Assembly: GCF_000158815.1 (NCBI RefSeq)
Contig: NZ_GG657738.1
Coordinates: 3,643,393 to 3,690,941, forward strand
DNA from: Micromonospora sp. ATCC 39149
Lineage (GTDB): Bacteria; Actinomycetota; Actinomycetes; Mycobacteriales; Micromonosporaceae
Direction: 5' to 3'
DNA length: 47,549 nt
Shown here: positions 35,265 to 45,560 of the stretch, in pieces
How the letters are laid out: every line of letters begins with the position of its first letter
Numbering within the stretch: the first letter of the stretch is position 1
Notes under the pieces: model-generated
What the model was told of the DNA's origin: nothing
Database searches by the model: none
What the model saw: only the letters and a program-made list of their open reading frames with translations
Program-made: the position numbers and the translations under genes

Positions 35265-35477
35265 TCAGCGGTAGTCGTCCTCGTCCCCGGCGACCACCCG
35301 GGCCTGCTCCATGGCGTCCCAGTCGCTGACCTCCAGGCCCCGGCTCGGCTCCCCCTCGCCGTCGGCCGGGTCGGTGGAGGCGGCCTGCTCCACGGCGTCG
35401 GCCGCAGGTGCCTCCGGGTCCCGCTCCTCCGCAGCGAGGTGGTCGCTCGGGGTGAAGTCCTCGTCGGGCTGACCCAT
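35265..35477 (-). CDS. Small acidic protein (70 aa)
   Basis: A 70-residue very acidic, soluble protein started from the ATG at 35477 with GGGAGGG upstream. The C-terminal LEVSDWDAMEQARVVAGDEDDYR and the upstream AVEQAAST recall a widespread actinobacterial small-protein pattern (repeated xDAxEQ followed by a DEDDYR tail), but I know no function or domain name for it. It lies alone, about 75 bases upstream of Hen1 on the same strand, and is divergent from the membrane gene at 35609. Composition suggests disorder. Confidence 0.65.
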   Translation of the reverse strand: MGQPDEDFTPSDHLAAEERDPEAPAADAVEQAASTDPADGEGEPSRGLEVSDWDAMEQARVVAGDEDDYR

Positions 35478-35608
35478 CGTCCCTCCCTGGATCCGGTGGA
35501 AAGCTACCCACACCGTACGGGCTGCTCGGGTGGCGGCGCTCGGTGCCGGGTGGCCAAGTCGCCGGATTCCTCGTTATCGGGCCCGCTCGCGATGCCAGGA
35601 TGGTTGCC

Positions 35609-35992
35609 GTGGGCTTCCTGATCCGGCTGGCGATCACCGCGGTCGCGTTGTGGATCACCACGTTGATCGTGCCCGGCGTCGAGGTCGACGGCCGGACCGG
35701 CGGCAACACCGTGCTGACCCTGGTGGCGGTGGCGTTGATCTTCGGCGTGGTCAACGCCGTGCTCAAGCCGGTGATCAAGGTGGTGGGCTGCGTCTTCTAC
35801 CTGCTGACCCTGGGGCTGTTCGCGCTGGTGGTCAACGCGCTGTTGTTCCTGCTGACCGACTGGATCGCGCGGCACCTGGACCTGCCGTTCCGGGTGGACG
35901 GCTTCTGGGCCGCCTTCTGGGGTGCCATCGTGATGGCGGTGGCGAGCTGGCTGATCAGCGTCGTCGTGCCGGACAGCCTGGAGGACCGGTGA
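35609..35992 (+). CDS. Phage-holin-4-2-like (PF04020-type) membrane protein
   Basis: A 127-residue protein with four hydrophobic segments: AITAVALWITTLIVPGVEVDG, TVLTLVAVALIFGVVNAVLKPVIKVVGCVFYLLTLGLFALVVNALLFLL, then FRVDGFWAAFWGAIVMAVASWLISVVVPD. The motif VNAVLKPVIKVV is characteristic of the family once called phage holin 4_2, found in most actinobacteria with no phage linkage. The GTG at 35609 is preferred because AGGATGG lies five bases before it; an ATG nine bases upstream is possible. It is monocistronic, with aldolase 178 bases after. Confidence 0.8.
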   Translation: MGFLIRLAITAVALWITTLIVPGVEVDGRTGGNTVLTLVAVALIFGVVNAVLKPVIKVVGCVFYLLTLGLFALVVNALLFLLTDWIARHLDLPFRVDGFWAAFWGAIVMAVASWLISVVVPDSLEDR

Positions 35993-36169
35993 GGCCGACC
36001 GGTCGTCGCCGGGCCTTGTGGGCGGCCCACTTGGCGGACCGGCCATGGGTCGGTTGCGTCCTCGGTCACCTCCTGCGGGATACTTCCGGCGGAGGACAGC
36101 GCGGTCCGGCGCACCCACGGAAGACAGCGGCCGGTGACGGCCGACAGCGGTAAGTAAGGAGCGTTCGAC

Positions 36170-37192
<1,023 letters not shown>

Positions 37193-37208
37193 CCCCCGCT
37201 GTGCGGAA

Positions 37209-37243
37209 GCGCCCTTGTCGACGTCCGGCGTCGACAAGGGCGC
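37209..37243. terminator. Terminator after fbaA
   Basis: A perfect 15-bp stem: GCGCCCTTGTCGACG (37209-37223) with CGTCGACAAGGGCGC (37229-37243), loop TCCGG. It is placed between two convergent genes. Confidence 0.8.
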
Positions 37244-37317
37244 CCCGCGCTACACCTGATTCCGCGCCGTGCCGAGCGCCGCGATCTTGGCCGGCCACAG
37301 GACCGGGCCCGGGGTGG

Positions 37318-38550
37318 TCAGGGTCGCCCACTCTCGCCGGCGGTCAGGACCCGGACCGCCTCGCGCACGTCGTCGGTGAGGTGAACCGTGTCCGACAGGT
37401 CGCCGAACGGCGAGGCGGCCAGCAGCGGACGCAGCAGCGACTCCACCGGCAACTCCGTCGTCCAGTACGACCGGTCCAGGAAGACGTACGCGCCGCTCGC
37501 CCCGTCCGTGCCGTAGTACGTCTTCGTCGCCGCCTGGAACACCTCCTGCACCGTGCCCGCCCGGCCGGGCGCGAAGACGATCCCGCCCCGGGCCAGCCGC
37601 AGGATCGTGTCCTCCCGGATGGCGTTCGAGAAGTACTTCGCGATCCGCTCCGCGAACAGGTTCGCCGGCTCGTGCCCGTACAGCCACGTCGGGATGGCCA
37701 GCCCACCGGCCCGCGCCCAGTCCAGGCCCAGGTTGCGGTCCAGGTCGCGCTGCCGGGGCACCGCCGCCGGCGCGTACCGCACCCTGACCTCCAGGGCGGC
37801 GGAGGTGTACCGGTCGTGGTCGGTGAAGTCCGGCGCGGTCGCGAGCAGGTCGATCGCCGCCGTCAGCTCCTCGGCCGGGCGGGTCGACAGGTACGCGCCC
37901 AGATTCGCCGCCTCCATCACGCCCGGCCCGCCGCCGGTCACCACCAGCCGGTCGGCCCGGGCCAACTCCCAGCCCAGCACCGCCGCCATCCGGTACGACA
38001 CGCTGCCCCGGCGTACCGCGTGCCCGCCCATCACGCCCACCACGGACTGCGGCCCGTGCGTGGCGAGCCAGGCGCGGGTGGCGTCGACCAGCGCATTGTC
38101 CACGCCGTGGTCGTGCAGCCGTTGGCCGAGTGCCTCCTTGACCTCCGGCAGCGCCCCGCCGTGCGCCCGGAAGTGGTCGTACACCCGGGTGTCGTACATG
38201 CCGGCGAAGCCGCCCTCGGCGAACCCGGCGGCCAGGTCCTCCGGGGTGTAGAGGTGCGACGGCTGGGTCGGGTACGGCAGCCCGGAGAAGGGCGGCACCA
38301 CATTCGCGCCGCGCCGGACCAGGTCCGCGCCCACCTCACGAGAGGCGAAGCGGCAGCCGACGAAGAGGGTGCCGGTCACCTCCGTCCCGCTGAGGTCGGG
38401 GACCGGGGCGACGTCGAGGCGCAGGCCCTGGACGGTCAGCCCGGCCAGGCTGCCGGTGGTCAGCCGCTGCTCGAACGCGCTGCGGGTCTCGATCTCGGTG
38501 GCGCTGGTGTCGTGCGGGGAGAGCACGTCCGCGGGAGGTGGGGTCGGCAC
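37318..38550 (-). CDS. LOG-family Rossmann-fold nucleotide-binding protein
   Basis: A 410-residue protein. The N-terminal about 150 residues contain LTVQGLRLDVAPVPDLSGTEVTGTLFVGCRF, which may be a small beta/pentapeptide-like region. The C-terminal about 230 residues are the LOG domain, with VTGGGPGVMEAANLGAY and APGRAGTVQEVFQA, variants of the GGGxxGxM and PGGxGTxxE motifs of cytokinin riboside monophosphate phosphoribohydrolases. The second motif has Arg-Ala for Gly-x, so the substrate may differ. Usual LOG proteins are about 190 residues, so this is a long form seen in actinobacteria. Start GTG at 38550; an ATG eight bases upstream is out of frame. Confidence 0.8.
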   Translation of the reverse strand: MPTPPPADVLSPHDTSATEIETRSAFEQRLTTGSLAGLTVQGLRLDVAPVPDLSGTEVTGTLFVGCRFASREVGADLVRRGANVVPPFSGLPYPTQPSHLYTPEDLAAGFAEGGFAGMYDTRVYDHFRAHGGALPEVKEALGQRLHDHGVDNALVDATRAWLATHGPQSVVGVMGGHAVRRGSVSYRMAAVLGWELARADRLVVTGGGPGVMEAANLGAYLSTRPAEELTAAIDLLATAPDFTDHDRYTSAALEVRVRYAPAAVPRQRDLDRNLGLDWARAGGLAIPTWLYGHEPANLFAERIAKYFSNAIREDTILRLARGGIVFAPGRAGTVQEVFQAATKTYYGTDGASGAYVFLDRSYWTTELPVESLLRPLLAASPFGDLSDTVHLTDDVREAVRVLTAGESGRP

Positions 38551-38833
38551 GACGCCATCCTGCCCGCTTGGGTCAACCCCGCAAACCATCTGGTACGCAC
38601 AGGAGCCCGGTGGCGAGGCCACCGGGCTCCTGCTCCAACCGGGTCCTGGGGAGGCTCCGGACTCATAGTTGTAGTGGAAAACACGTTCCGCGGGCATTAG
38701 CCGCAGGTCCCGCCGCCGTGGACCGCAGGGATCCGCGGCACGACCACAGGCGTGACGAAAGCCTCAACCGTTCGGGTAGCCGGGTCTGCCGACCCCCTCG
38801 CGTGGCGCAGAGCGAAGCGGGTTGAATGGGACG
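38551..38833. other. Intergenic region between divergent genes, with hairpin
   Basis: Divergent spacer between the LOG gene and the DUF3151 gene, so both promoters should be here. A perfect 14-bp stem at 38600-38632 is listed separately. I see no supported gene. The weak small frames on the minus strand lack start signals. Confidence 0.5.
38600..38632. promoter_or_regulatory. 14-bp hairpin in LOG gene leader
   Basis: CAGGAGCCCGGTGG (38600-38613) pairs perfectly with CCACCGGGCTCCTG (38619-38632), loop CGAGG. It lies 50-82 bases upstream of the LOG start, inside a divergent region rather than at a gene end, so it may be a leader attenuator or the terminator of an unseen transcript. Confidence 0.5.
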
Positions 38834-39263
38834 ATGCAGAACCTGTTGCCTGAGCCGCCGGCCACCCTCCTGCCGGCCCACGACGAGGCCGACGCCGCGC
38901 TGGCCGCCGCCCAAGAGGCCGGCACCGACGAGGCGTACGCCGAGGTCGCGGCCCGTTTCCCGACGTACGGCGCGGGCTGGGCCGCGCTCGCGAGCCGGGC
39001 CCTGGCCGACGGCCAGGTCGTTCCCGCGTACGCCTACGCCCGGACCGGCTACCACCGGGGCCTGGACCAGCTACGCCGCAGCGGCTGGAAGGGGCACGGC
39101 CCGGTGCCCTGGTCGCACGCGCCGAACCGGGGCTTCCTCCGCTGCCTCTACGTGCTGTCCCGGGCCGCTGGCGAGATCGGCGAGGCGGACGAGCCCGCCC
39201 GCTGCGCCCAGTTCCTGCGCGACTGCGACCCGACGCCCGAGGACGTCCTTGCCAAGCGCCTGA
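38834..39263 (+). CDS. DUF3151 family protein, C-terminus apparently frameshifted
   Basis: About 143 residues from the ATG at 38834. The family is recognised from NLLPEPPATLLP, FPTYGAGWAALASRALADGQVVPAYAYARTGYHRGLDQLRRSGWKGHGPVPWSHAPNRGFLRCLYVLSRAA and EIGEADEPARCAQFLRDCDPT. A stop is expected just after ...DVLAKR, and a TGA does lie at 39261-39263 but one base out of frame. As written the frame runs on antisense into the neighbouring gene, to 39715. One extra base (CGCC instead of CGC, as at the E2 gene) explains it. DUF3151 proteins are conserved in actinobacteria, with no known function. Confidence 0.8.
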
Positions 39264-39286
39264 CCCATCGGAGTACAGTGTGCGCG

Positions 39287-39303
39287 GCCCGACACCGTCG
39301 GGC
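39287..39303. terminator. Short hairpin between convergent genes
   Basis: GCCCGAC-ACC-GTCGGGC, a 7-bp stem in the 54-base gap between the DUF3151 gene and the convergent ATPase gene. Confidence 0.45.
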
Positions 39304-39317
39304 GGCCGCCACGCTGG

Positions 39318-41357
39318 TCAGAGCCCCTCGGCCACGGACGCGGCGATCTTCAGCCAGGCGTCGCGGGTGGCCGACGAGAGCTGCCCGTACCGGATCGGCT
39401 CGCCCGTGTCGATCAACCGCTCGTATGGGGCGAGCAGCACCGCCCGGGTGCGGGCCGCGAAGTGCTCCTGGATGGCCGGCAGGTCGATCTCCTTGCGCGA
39501 CGGCGGCATCGAAACCACCGTCACCGCCTGCCGGACCAGCCGCTGCCGGCCGCTCTGCTCCAGGTGGTCGAGCATCCGGGCGGCCGTCTCCGCCGAGTCG
39601 TTGCGGGCCGACATGGTCACCACGAGCTGGTCCGTGGCGTCCATTGCGGCCTGCCAGTTCTGCGCCCGGACGTTGTTGCCGGTGTCCACGAAGATCAGCT
39701 TGTAGAACCGGCTGACCACCTCCCGGATCTCGGCGAAGGCCGACGCGGTGAGCATCTCCCCGCCGGTGGCCGACTCGTCCGAGGCGAGCACGTCGAACAT
39801 CCCCTCGCCCTGCGAGCGGACGTACTGCGACAGGTCGCCGACCCGCCCGTGCGCGCCCTGGAACTGGCCGAGGTCGCGCAGCATGTCGCGCACCGTACGG
39901 GAGTGGAAGTCCTGCTGGGCGCGCATCCCGAGGGTGCCCTGTGTCTCGTTGTTGTCCCAGGCCAGCACGTACCCGCCGCGCTTTTGACCGAAGGTCATGG
40001 CGAGCAGCAGGATGGCCACGGTCTTTCCCGCGCCGCCCTTCGGGTTGACCACGGTCACCTGGCGCAGCCCGCCGAAGTTGCGCCGCACCATCTCGATGTC
40101 GCGGCGCAGCTCCTGCTCGTGCCGCCCCGGCGGGAGCTTGATCAGCCCCGTCCTGTTCACCACGGCCCGCACGCCCATCGTGGCCACCGGGTCGGCCGGG
40201 CGCACCTGCCGGCGCCGGGCGAAGTCCTCGGCGGTCGGCGCGATTCCGGTGTCCGGCGTCCACGCCGGTTCCGGGTACCCCGGCGGCACCCGGGTCACCC
40301 CGTCCGCCTCCCGGTACGGCGGCTGCGGCACCGGTGTCACCTGCTGCTGCGGGGCCACCTGCTGCGAGGGCTGCGGCGGCCAGCCCGGGGGGTACCACCC
40401 TGGCTGAACCGCCCCGGCGTGCGCCTGGTCGGGGTGCGTCGGTGCGGGCAGGGCGGGGTCCGGCCGGGCCGGGCCGGAGTGCTGCTGCGGCCCGGGACCC
40501 CACCCCACCTCAGTTTCGCCCGCCGTGGCCGGGTAGCCCCCGGTGTAGGCGTCGACCGGCCCGGCGGTGTAGGCGTCGGCCGGCCCGGCTACTGCGGGCG
40601 GGTACGGGGTCGGGGCCAGCGGCCCCGGCGGGTTCATCACCGGCGGGAACGGCCCGGGCGGCTGCGGCCCCGCCGCCTCCACCGGTCGCGGTGCCGCGTC
40701 GACAGCAGCCGGGGGCGGTGCGGGTCGTGGCGCACCGTCGGCCGGCCGGGCCCACTCCTGCGCGTCCGGCTGCCGCGTCGATCCCACGTCGACGGTCGGC
40801 TCGGGCTCGCCCGCCGGCCGGGTCCCGCCGCCGGGTCGCTGTGGCGGCAACGCCCACGGCGACTCGGCCACCCGTCCCCCGCCGTTCGACGTCGGGACGG
40901 CCACCGGCCCGCCCCGGGCCGCCCCGGCGTCGCCGACCGTCGTCACGCCCGGTGCCACCGGGGCCGGCCCGGCGGCAGTCGCGTCCCCGGGGACCGGGGG
41001 TGCCCCGGCCGACGTCTGCGGGTCCAGGGTGAAGGGCAGGTTCAGGTCGACCGGACCGGGCACCGGTTGGTACCGGGCGTACGTGCTCGGCTCGGCGCCC
41101 AGCGACGGGTAGGCGTCCGGGGCGACGAACGACGGCACGGGATCGGCCGGCGGTGGCCCGGGATCGGCCGGGTTCGGCACCGCCTGATTCGGCACCGGCA
41201 GGTGGGCGGCCGTCGCGGCCCACGCCGGGGCGGAGCCGTCCGGCCCGTGATCGGTCGGTTCCGGCGGCCAGAGTGGTTCGATGTCCCGCTCCGGCACCGG
41301 CTGCTGGCCGGGCACGTGGACCCGGTCGGCGTTGTCGTCCACGCGGTTCCTCTCCAT
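39318..41357 (-). CDS. MinD/ParA-like ATPase with long Pro-rich N-terminus
   Basis: A 679-residue protein. Residues 1 to about 375 are disordered and rich in Pro, Ala, Gly and Gln (APPPAAVDAAPRP, QQVAPQQQVTPVPQPP). The C-terminal about 300 residues are a deviant-Walker ATPase: VVNPKGGAGKTVAILLLAM, DNNETQGTLGMR, FVDTGNNVRAQNW and VVTMSARNDSAETAARM. The architecture matches EspI-type ESX-associated proteins of mycobacteria and MinD-like proteins of streptomycetes, but no ESX gene is in the window. The ATG at 41357 has AGGAGG very close; the GTG at 41342 (VDDNADRV) has GAGAGG at better spacing and may be the true start. Role in protein localisation or secretion is inferred. Confidence 0.85.
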   Translation of the reverse strand: MERNRVDDNADRVHVPGQQPVPERDIEPLWPPEPTDHGPDGSAPAWAATAAHLPVPNQAVPNPADPGPPPADPVPSFVAPDAYPSLGAEPSTYARYQPVPGPVDLNLPFTLDPQTSAGAPPVPGDATAAGPAPVAPGVTTVGDAGAARGGPVAVPTSNGGGRVAESPWALPPQRPGGGTRPAGEPEPTVDVGSTRQPDAQEWARPADGAPRPAPPPAAVDAAPRPVEAAGPQPPGPFPPVMNPPGPLAPTPYPPAVAGPADAYTAGPVDAYTGGYPATAGETEVGWGPGPQQHSGPARPDPALPAPTHPDQAHAGAVQPGWYPPGWPPQPSQQVAPQQQVTPVPQPPYREADGVTRVPPGYPEPAWTPDTGIAPTAEDFARRRQVRPADPVATMGVRAVVNRTGLIKLPPGRHEQELRRDIEMVRRNFGGLRQVTVVNPKGGAGKTVAILLLAMTFGQKRGGYVLAWDNNETQGTLGMRAQQDFHSRTVRDMLRDLGQFQGAHGRVGDLSQYVRSQGEGMFDVLASDESATGGEMLTASAFAEIREVVSRFYKLIFVDTGNNVRAQNWQAAMDATDQLVVTMSARNDSAETAARMLDHLEQSGRQRLVRQAVTVVSMPPSRKEIDLPAIQEHFAARTRAVLLAPYERLIDTGEPIRYGQLSSATRDAWLKIAASVAEGL

Positions 41358-41427
41358 TCCTCCTGTCGAGGATAGGCCCCGGAGCCGAGCCGCCGGGATC
41401 GATGCCGATCTCCGCCGATCGTCACCC

Positions 41428-41466
41428 CCGCCGTCGGTCGTCCGCCGTCGGTCGTCCCGTCGGTCG
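41428..41466. repeat. 14-bp tandem repeat
   Basis: CCGCCGTCGGTCGT occurs at 41428-41441 and 41442-41455, followed by a partial third copy to 41466, in the 150-base gap between two minus-strand genes. Confidence 0.6.
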
Positions 41467-41507
41467 CGGCGGGGCGCGTCGACGGTCCACCCGGACGGTT
41501 CGCCGGG

Positions 41508-42506
41508 TCAGGCCGTCCAGACCGCCCAGGCCGCGGGCTCGGTCCACCAGGAGCGCTTCCGGCTCAGCTCGCCCTCGACCCCGTCGTCGAGATAGGGCAC
41601 CCGCTCGTCGCGCGGCACGACGGCCACCGCGCGTCCCCGCGCCCGGCGTACCTCGAACCGCATCCGCTTTCTACCCAACGCGGCGCGGGTCACCACGGGA
41701 ACGGCCACCGCGACCTCGACCATGCCGTCCGTCGGGTCCCCGGCGGTGAGCAGCGGCAGCCCGTCGAGCCGGGCGTACCCGCCCGCGTTGCCGATGGCAC
41801 AGGCCAGCAGCGGGTCGTCGCCGGCGGAGAGCACGGCGTCGTCCACCTCGATGCGGCCCCGCCAGTGCAGCGGCCGGCCGGCGTCGTCGGCGGCCCCGAT
41901 CAGCGCGCCGTCCAGGGTCACCGAGCCGCCGTCGTTGCGCAGCAGGTCCAGCCGCCGGGCAGTGCCGTCCAGCACGGCGGTGGCCACCGCCGCCGGGTCG
42001 CGCGGCAACCCGAGCTGCGCGGCCAGGTCGCGCTGCCCGCCGCTGCGGGCCGGATCGAGCGGGAGTACGCCCACCGGCGGCAGGTCCGGCACCGTACGGT
42101 TGCCGGGCAGGTCGGCGGGGCGACGGCTGGGCGGTGGGGCGTACCGCCGGACGAGCCGGCGCACGACGGCGCGCAGCTGACCGTCGCTGGCGGTGGCGAC
42201 GACCAGCCTGGTCTTCGAGTCCGGGTCGGGCCAGGCGAGCCCGTCGGGGCGGGGTGGGCCGTCGAGCCGGGCCAACACCTCGTCGATCTCCGCGTCCGAG
42301 TGGGCGGTGACCGTCTCCACCCGGGCGCCTCGGGCGGTCAGGGCGTCCGCGCAGGCGAGCACCGGCACCCGGGGAGTCTCGCACCGCTCCTTGGCGCGAC
42401 CTGCGTCACCGGTCGTGCCGTCGCCGCAGCAGGCGTCGCCGCTGCCACAGCCCCCGCCGGGAGCGTCCCGCCCCGAGCCGAGGGTGAGCAGCACCACGTC
42501 GTACAC
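41508..42506 (-). CDS. Diacylglycerol-kinase-like protein with degenerate motif
   Basis: A 332-residue protein with DAGK/YegS-like layout. RLVVATASDGQLRAVVRRLVRR stands where GGDGTxxxV is expected, VGVLPLDPARSGGQRDLAAQLGLP resembles the 'LPLGTGNDLARxLG' segment, and RRLDLLRNDGG plus WRGRIEVDDAVL fit the C-terminal lobe. The key GGDGT is ASDGQ, so catalysis is doubtful. The N-terminus has an extra Cys/Gly-rich stretch (GGGCGSGDACCGDG). Start GTG at 42506 with GGAGG eight bases before. It is monocistronic and divergent from purA (122 bases apart). It could be a regulatory or lipid-binding protein. Confidence 0.65.
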   Translation of the reverse strand: MYDVVLLTLGSGRDAPGGGCGSGDACCGDGTTGDAGRAKERCETPRVPVLACADALTARGARVETVTAHSDAEIDEVLARLDGPPRPDGLAWPDPDSKTRLVVATASDGQLRAVVRRLVRRYAPPPSRRPADLPGNRTVPDLPPVGVLPLDPARSGGQRDLAAQLGLPRDPAAVATAVLDGTARRLDLLRNDGGSVTLDGALIGAADDAGRPLHWRGRIEVDDAVLSAGDDPLLACAIGNAGGYARLDGLPLLTAGDPTDGMVEVAVAVPVVTRAALGRKRMRFEVRRARGRAVAVVPRDERVPYLDDGVEGELSRKRSWWTEPAAWAVWTA

Positions 42507-42553
42507 GAAGGAGCCTCCTGCCTCTCGACGAACCCCTGCCGGTGCCGTCGTGA

Positions 42554-43918
<1,365 letters not shown>

Positions 43919-43926
43919 CGTTTCCC

Positions 43927-44038
43927 GTGATCAAGAGGTTTGCGTCACACCCCCACTGACCCCCCACCCACCCGGGTGATCAAGAGGATTCGGTCAATCT
44001 GCAGATTGAAGTTGACGTCAACCTGTTGATCCCCGGGG
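43927..44038. repeat. Direct repeat and nested palindromes between purA and purD
   Basis: GTGATCAAGAGG occurs at 43927-43938 and 43976-43987. After the second copy come two perfect palindromes, CAATCTGCAGATTG (43995-44008) and GTTGACGTCAAC (44011-44022), and then CCTGTTGATCCCCGGGG, whose reverse complement resembles the segment around the second copy (GATCAAGAGG against GATCAACAGG). The whole second half is thus a nested dyad of about 65 bases. Confidence 0.7.
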
Positions 44039-44067
44039 AGGGCGGGGGAGGGGAGTTGGCGGGTCGG

Positions 44068-44073
44068 TAGAGT
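44068..44073 (+). promoter_or_regulatory. -10 box of leaderless purD transcript
   Basis: TAGAGT eight bases before the preferred purD GTG at 44082, without a nearby Shine-Dalgarno sequence. Confidence 0.4.
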
Positions 44074-44081
44074 TCGTGGGC

Positions 44082-45332
44082 GTGCGCGTACTTCTTTTGG
44101 GTGGTGGGGGGCGCGAGCATGCGCTCGCCCTGGGGCTCGCTTCCGATCCGGCCGTCGAGGGGCTGATCGCGGCGCCGGGTAATCCGGGGATCGCCGAGGT
44201 GGCCGAGCTGCGGGCGGTGGATGCCGCCGATCCCGCCGCCGTCGCCACGCTGGCCGTGGAGACCGGCGCCGACCTGGTGGTGATCGGGCCGGAGGCACCG
44301 CTGGTGGCCGGGGTCGCCGACGCCGTACGCGCCAAGGGGATCGCCGCGTTCGGGCCGTCCGCCGAGGCCGCCCGGCTGGAGGGCTCGAAGGCGTTCGCCA
44401 AGGACGTGATGACCGCCGCCGGCGTGCCCACCGCGCGGGCGCACACCTGCACGGACCCGGAGAACACGGCGAAGGCGCTGGACGAGTTCGGCCCGCCGTA
44501 CGTGGTGAAGAACGACGGGCTGGCCGCCGGCAAGGGCGTCGTCGTCACCGACGACCGGGCCGCCGCGCTGGCGCACGCCGCCGAGTGCGGCCGGGTCGTC
44601 GTCGAGGAGTACCTGGCCGGCCCCGAGGTCTCCCTCTTCGTGGTCACCGACGGCGAGGCCGCGCTGCCGCTGCTGCCCGCGCAGGACTTCAAGCGGGTCG
44701 GCGACGGCGACGCCGGCCCGAACACCGGCGGCATGGGGGCGTACGCGCCGCTGCCCTGGGCCCCGCCCGGCCTCGTCGACGAGGTCATGGCCGACGTCGT
44801 CCACCCGACCCTCGCCGAGATGCGCCGCCGGGGCACCCCGTTCGCCGGCCTGCTCTACGTCGGCCTGGCGATGACCGCCGCCGGCCCCCGGGTGATCGAG
44901 TTCAACGCCCGCTTCGGCGATCCGGAGACCCAGGTCGTGCTGGCGCTGCTGGAGACGCCGCTCGGCGGCCTGCTGCACGCCGCCGCCACCGGCACCCTGG
45001 CCAACCACCCGCCGCTGCGCTGGCGCGACGGCGCGGCGGTGACCGTGGTCGTGGCCGCCGGAAACTACCCGGGCACCCCGCGTACCGGCGACGTGATCAC
45101 CGGTGCCGACCGTCCGGGCGTCATCCACGCGGGCACGGCCCGCCGGGCCACCGACGGGGCGTTGCTCTCCGCCGGGGGCCGGGTCCTCTGCGGTACGGCC
45201 ACCGGCCCCACCCTCGCCGCCGCGCGCGACGCCGCGTACGAGCTGGTGGGTGGCATCGGGCTGGCGGGCTCGCACCACCGCACCGACATCGCCGCCGCGG
45301 CGGTCGACGGCCGGATCACGATCCCCGGCTGA
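44082..45332 (+). CDS. purD: Phosphoribosylamine--glycine ligase
   Basis: About 416 residues from the GTG at 44082. The start was chosen because PurD typically begins M-x-V-L-x-(I/L)-G-G-G-G-REHAL, as here ([17 protein letters not shown]); an upstream GTG at 44076 adds two residues. It has an ATP-grasp fold, with [73 protein letters not shown] and [17 protein letters not shown]. It condenses phosphoribosylamine with glycine, step 2 of purine synthesis. It lies downstream of purA but is separated by a structured repeat and seems to have its own promoter. It ends before a convergent small ORF. Confidence 0.98.
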   Translation: MRVLLLGGGGREHALALGLASDPAVEGLIAAPGNPGIAEVAELRAVDAADPAAVATLAVETGADLVVIGPEAPLVAGVADAVRAKGIAAFGPSAEAARLEGSKAFAKDVMTAAGVPTARAHTCTDPENTAKALDEFGPPYVVKNDGLAAGKGVVVTDDRAAALAHAAECGRVVVEEYLAGPEVSLFVVTDGEAALPLLPAQDFKRVGDGDAGPNTGGMGAYAPLPWAPPGLVDEVMADVVHPTLAEMRRRGTPFAGLLYVGLAMTAAGPRVIEFNARFGDPETQVVLALLETPLGGLLHAAATGTLANHPPLRWRDGAAVTVVVAAGNYPGTPRTGDVITGADRPGVIHAGTARRATDGALLSAGGRVLCGTATGPTLAAARDAAYELVGGIGLAGSHHRTDIAAAAVDGRITIPG

Positions 45333-45374
45333 TTCGGGGATCGTGACCCGGCGAGCAGGTTCCGGTGGGACCGG

Positions 45375-45473
45375 TCAGGCCATGCCGAGCGCGGCGACCG
45401 TGCCGGGGGCCGCGACGGTGAGCAGGACGGCGAGCGCCGTGGCGGCGACCGTACGCCGATTCATGATCTTCAT
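45375..45473 (-). CDS. Possible 32-residue signal-peptide-like small protein
   Basis: From the ATG at 45473 to the TGA at 45377-45375 the minus strand encodes 32 residues: MKIMNRRTVAATALAVLLTV, then APGTVAALGMA. The basic start, hydrophobic core and Ala-x-Ala-like end look like a complete secretion signal with no mature part. No strong ribosome-binding site is seen. It sits in the 228-base gap between purD and the acyl-CoA synthetase. It may be a real small secreted or membrane peptide, the remnant of a truncated exported protein, or chance. The uniform third-position G/C pattern gives some support. Confidence 0.4.
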   Translation of the reverse strand: MKIMNRRTVAATALAVLLTVAAPGTVAALGMA

Positions 45474-45560
45474 GCCGGTAAGCCTGCCGGCTCTGCTGGC
45501 CCGAGGGCAGCCGGGGAAGTCCCCCGACCCACCCGGGCGACGGCCTCGGGGGATCCCCGG

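Noticed and set aside
38640..38700. Small minus-strand leader peptide rich in Phe, His and Tyr before the hairpin, like an attenuator
   Set aside because: It has no ribosome-binding site, and the downstream gene is not an amino-acid biosynthesis gene. The hairpin is kept as a finding.
38834..39715. DUF3151 protein extended to about 294 residues
   Set aside because: The extra part is antisense to the ATPase gene and Arg/Ala-rich; the expected stop lies one base out of frame, so a small indel is the simpler explanation.
43939..43975. C-rich run as an actinobacterial 6C small RNA
   Set aside because: The C runs are not in loops of two stems, and no promoter or terminator matches.
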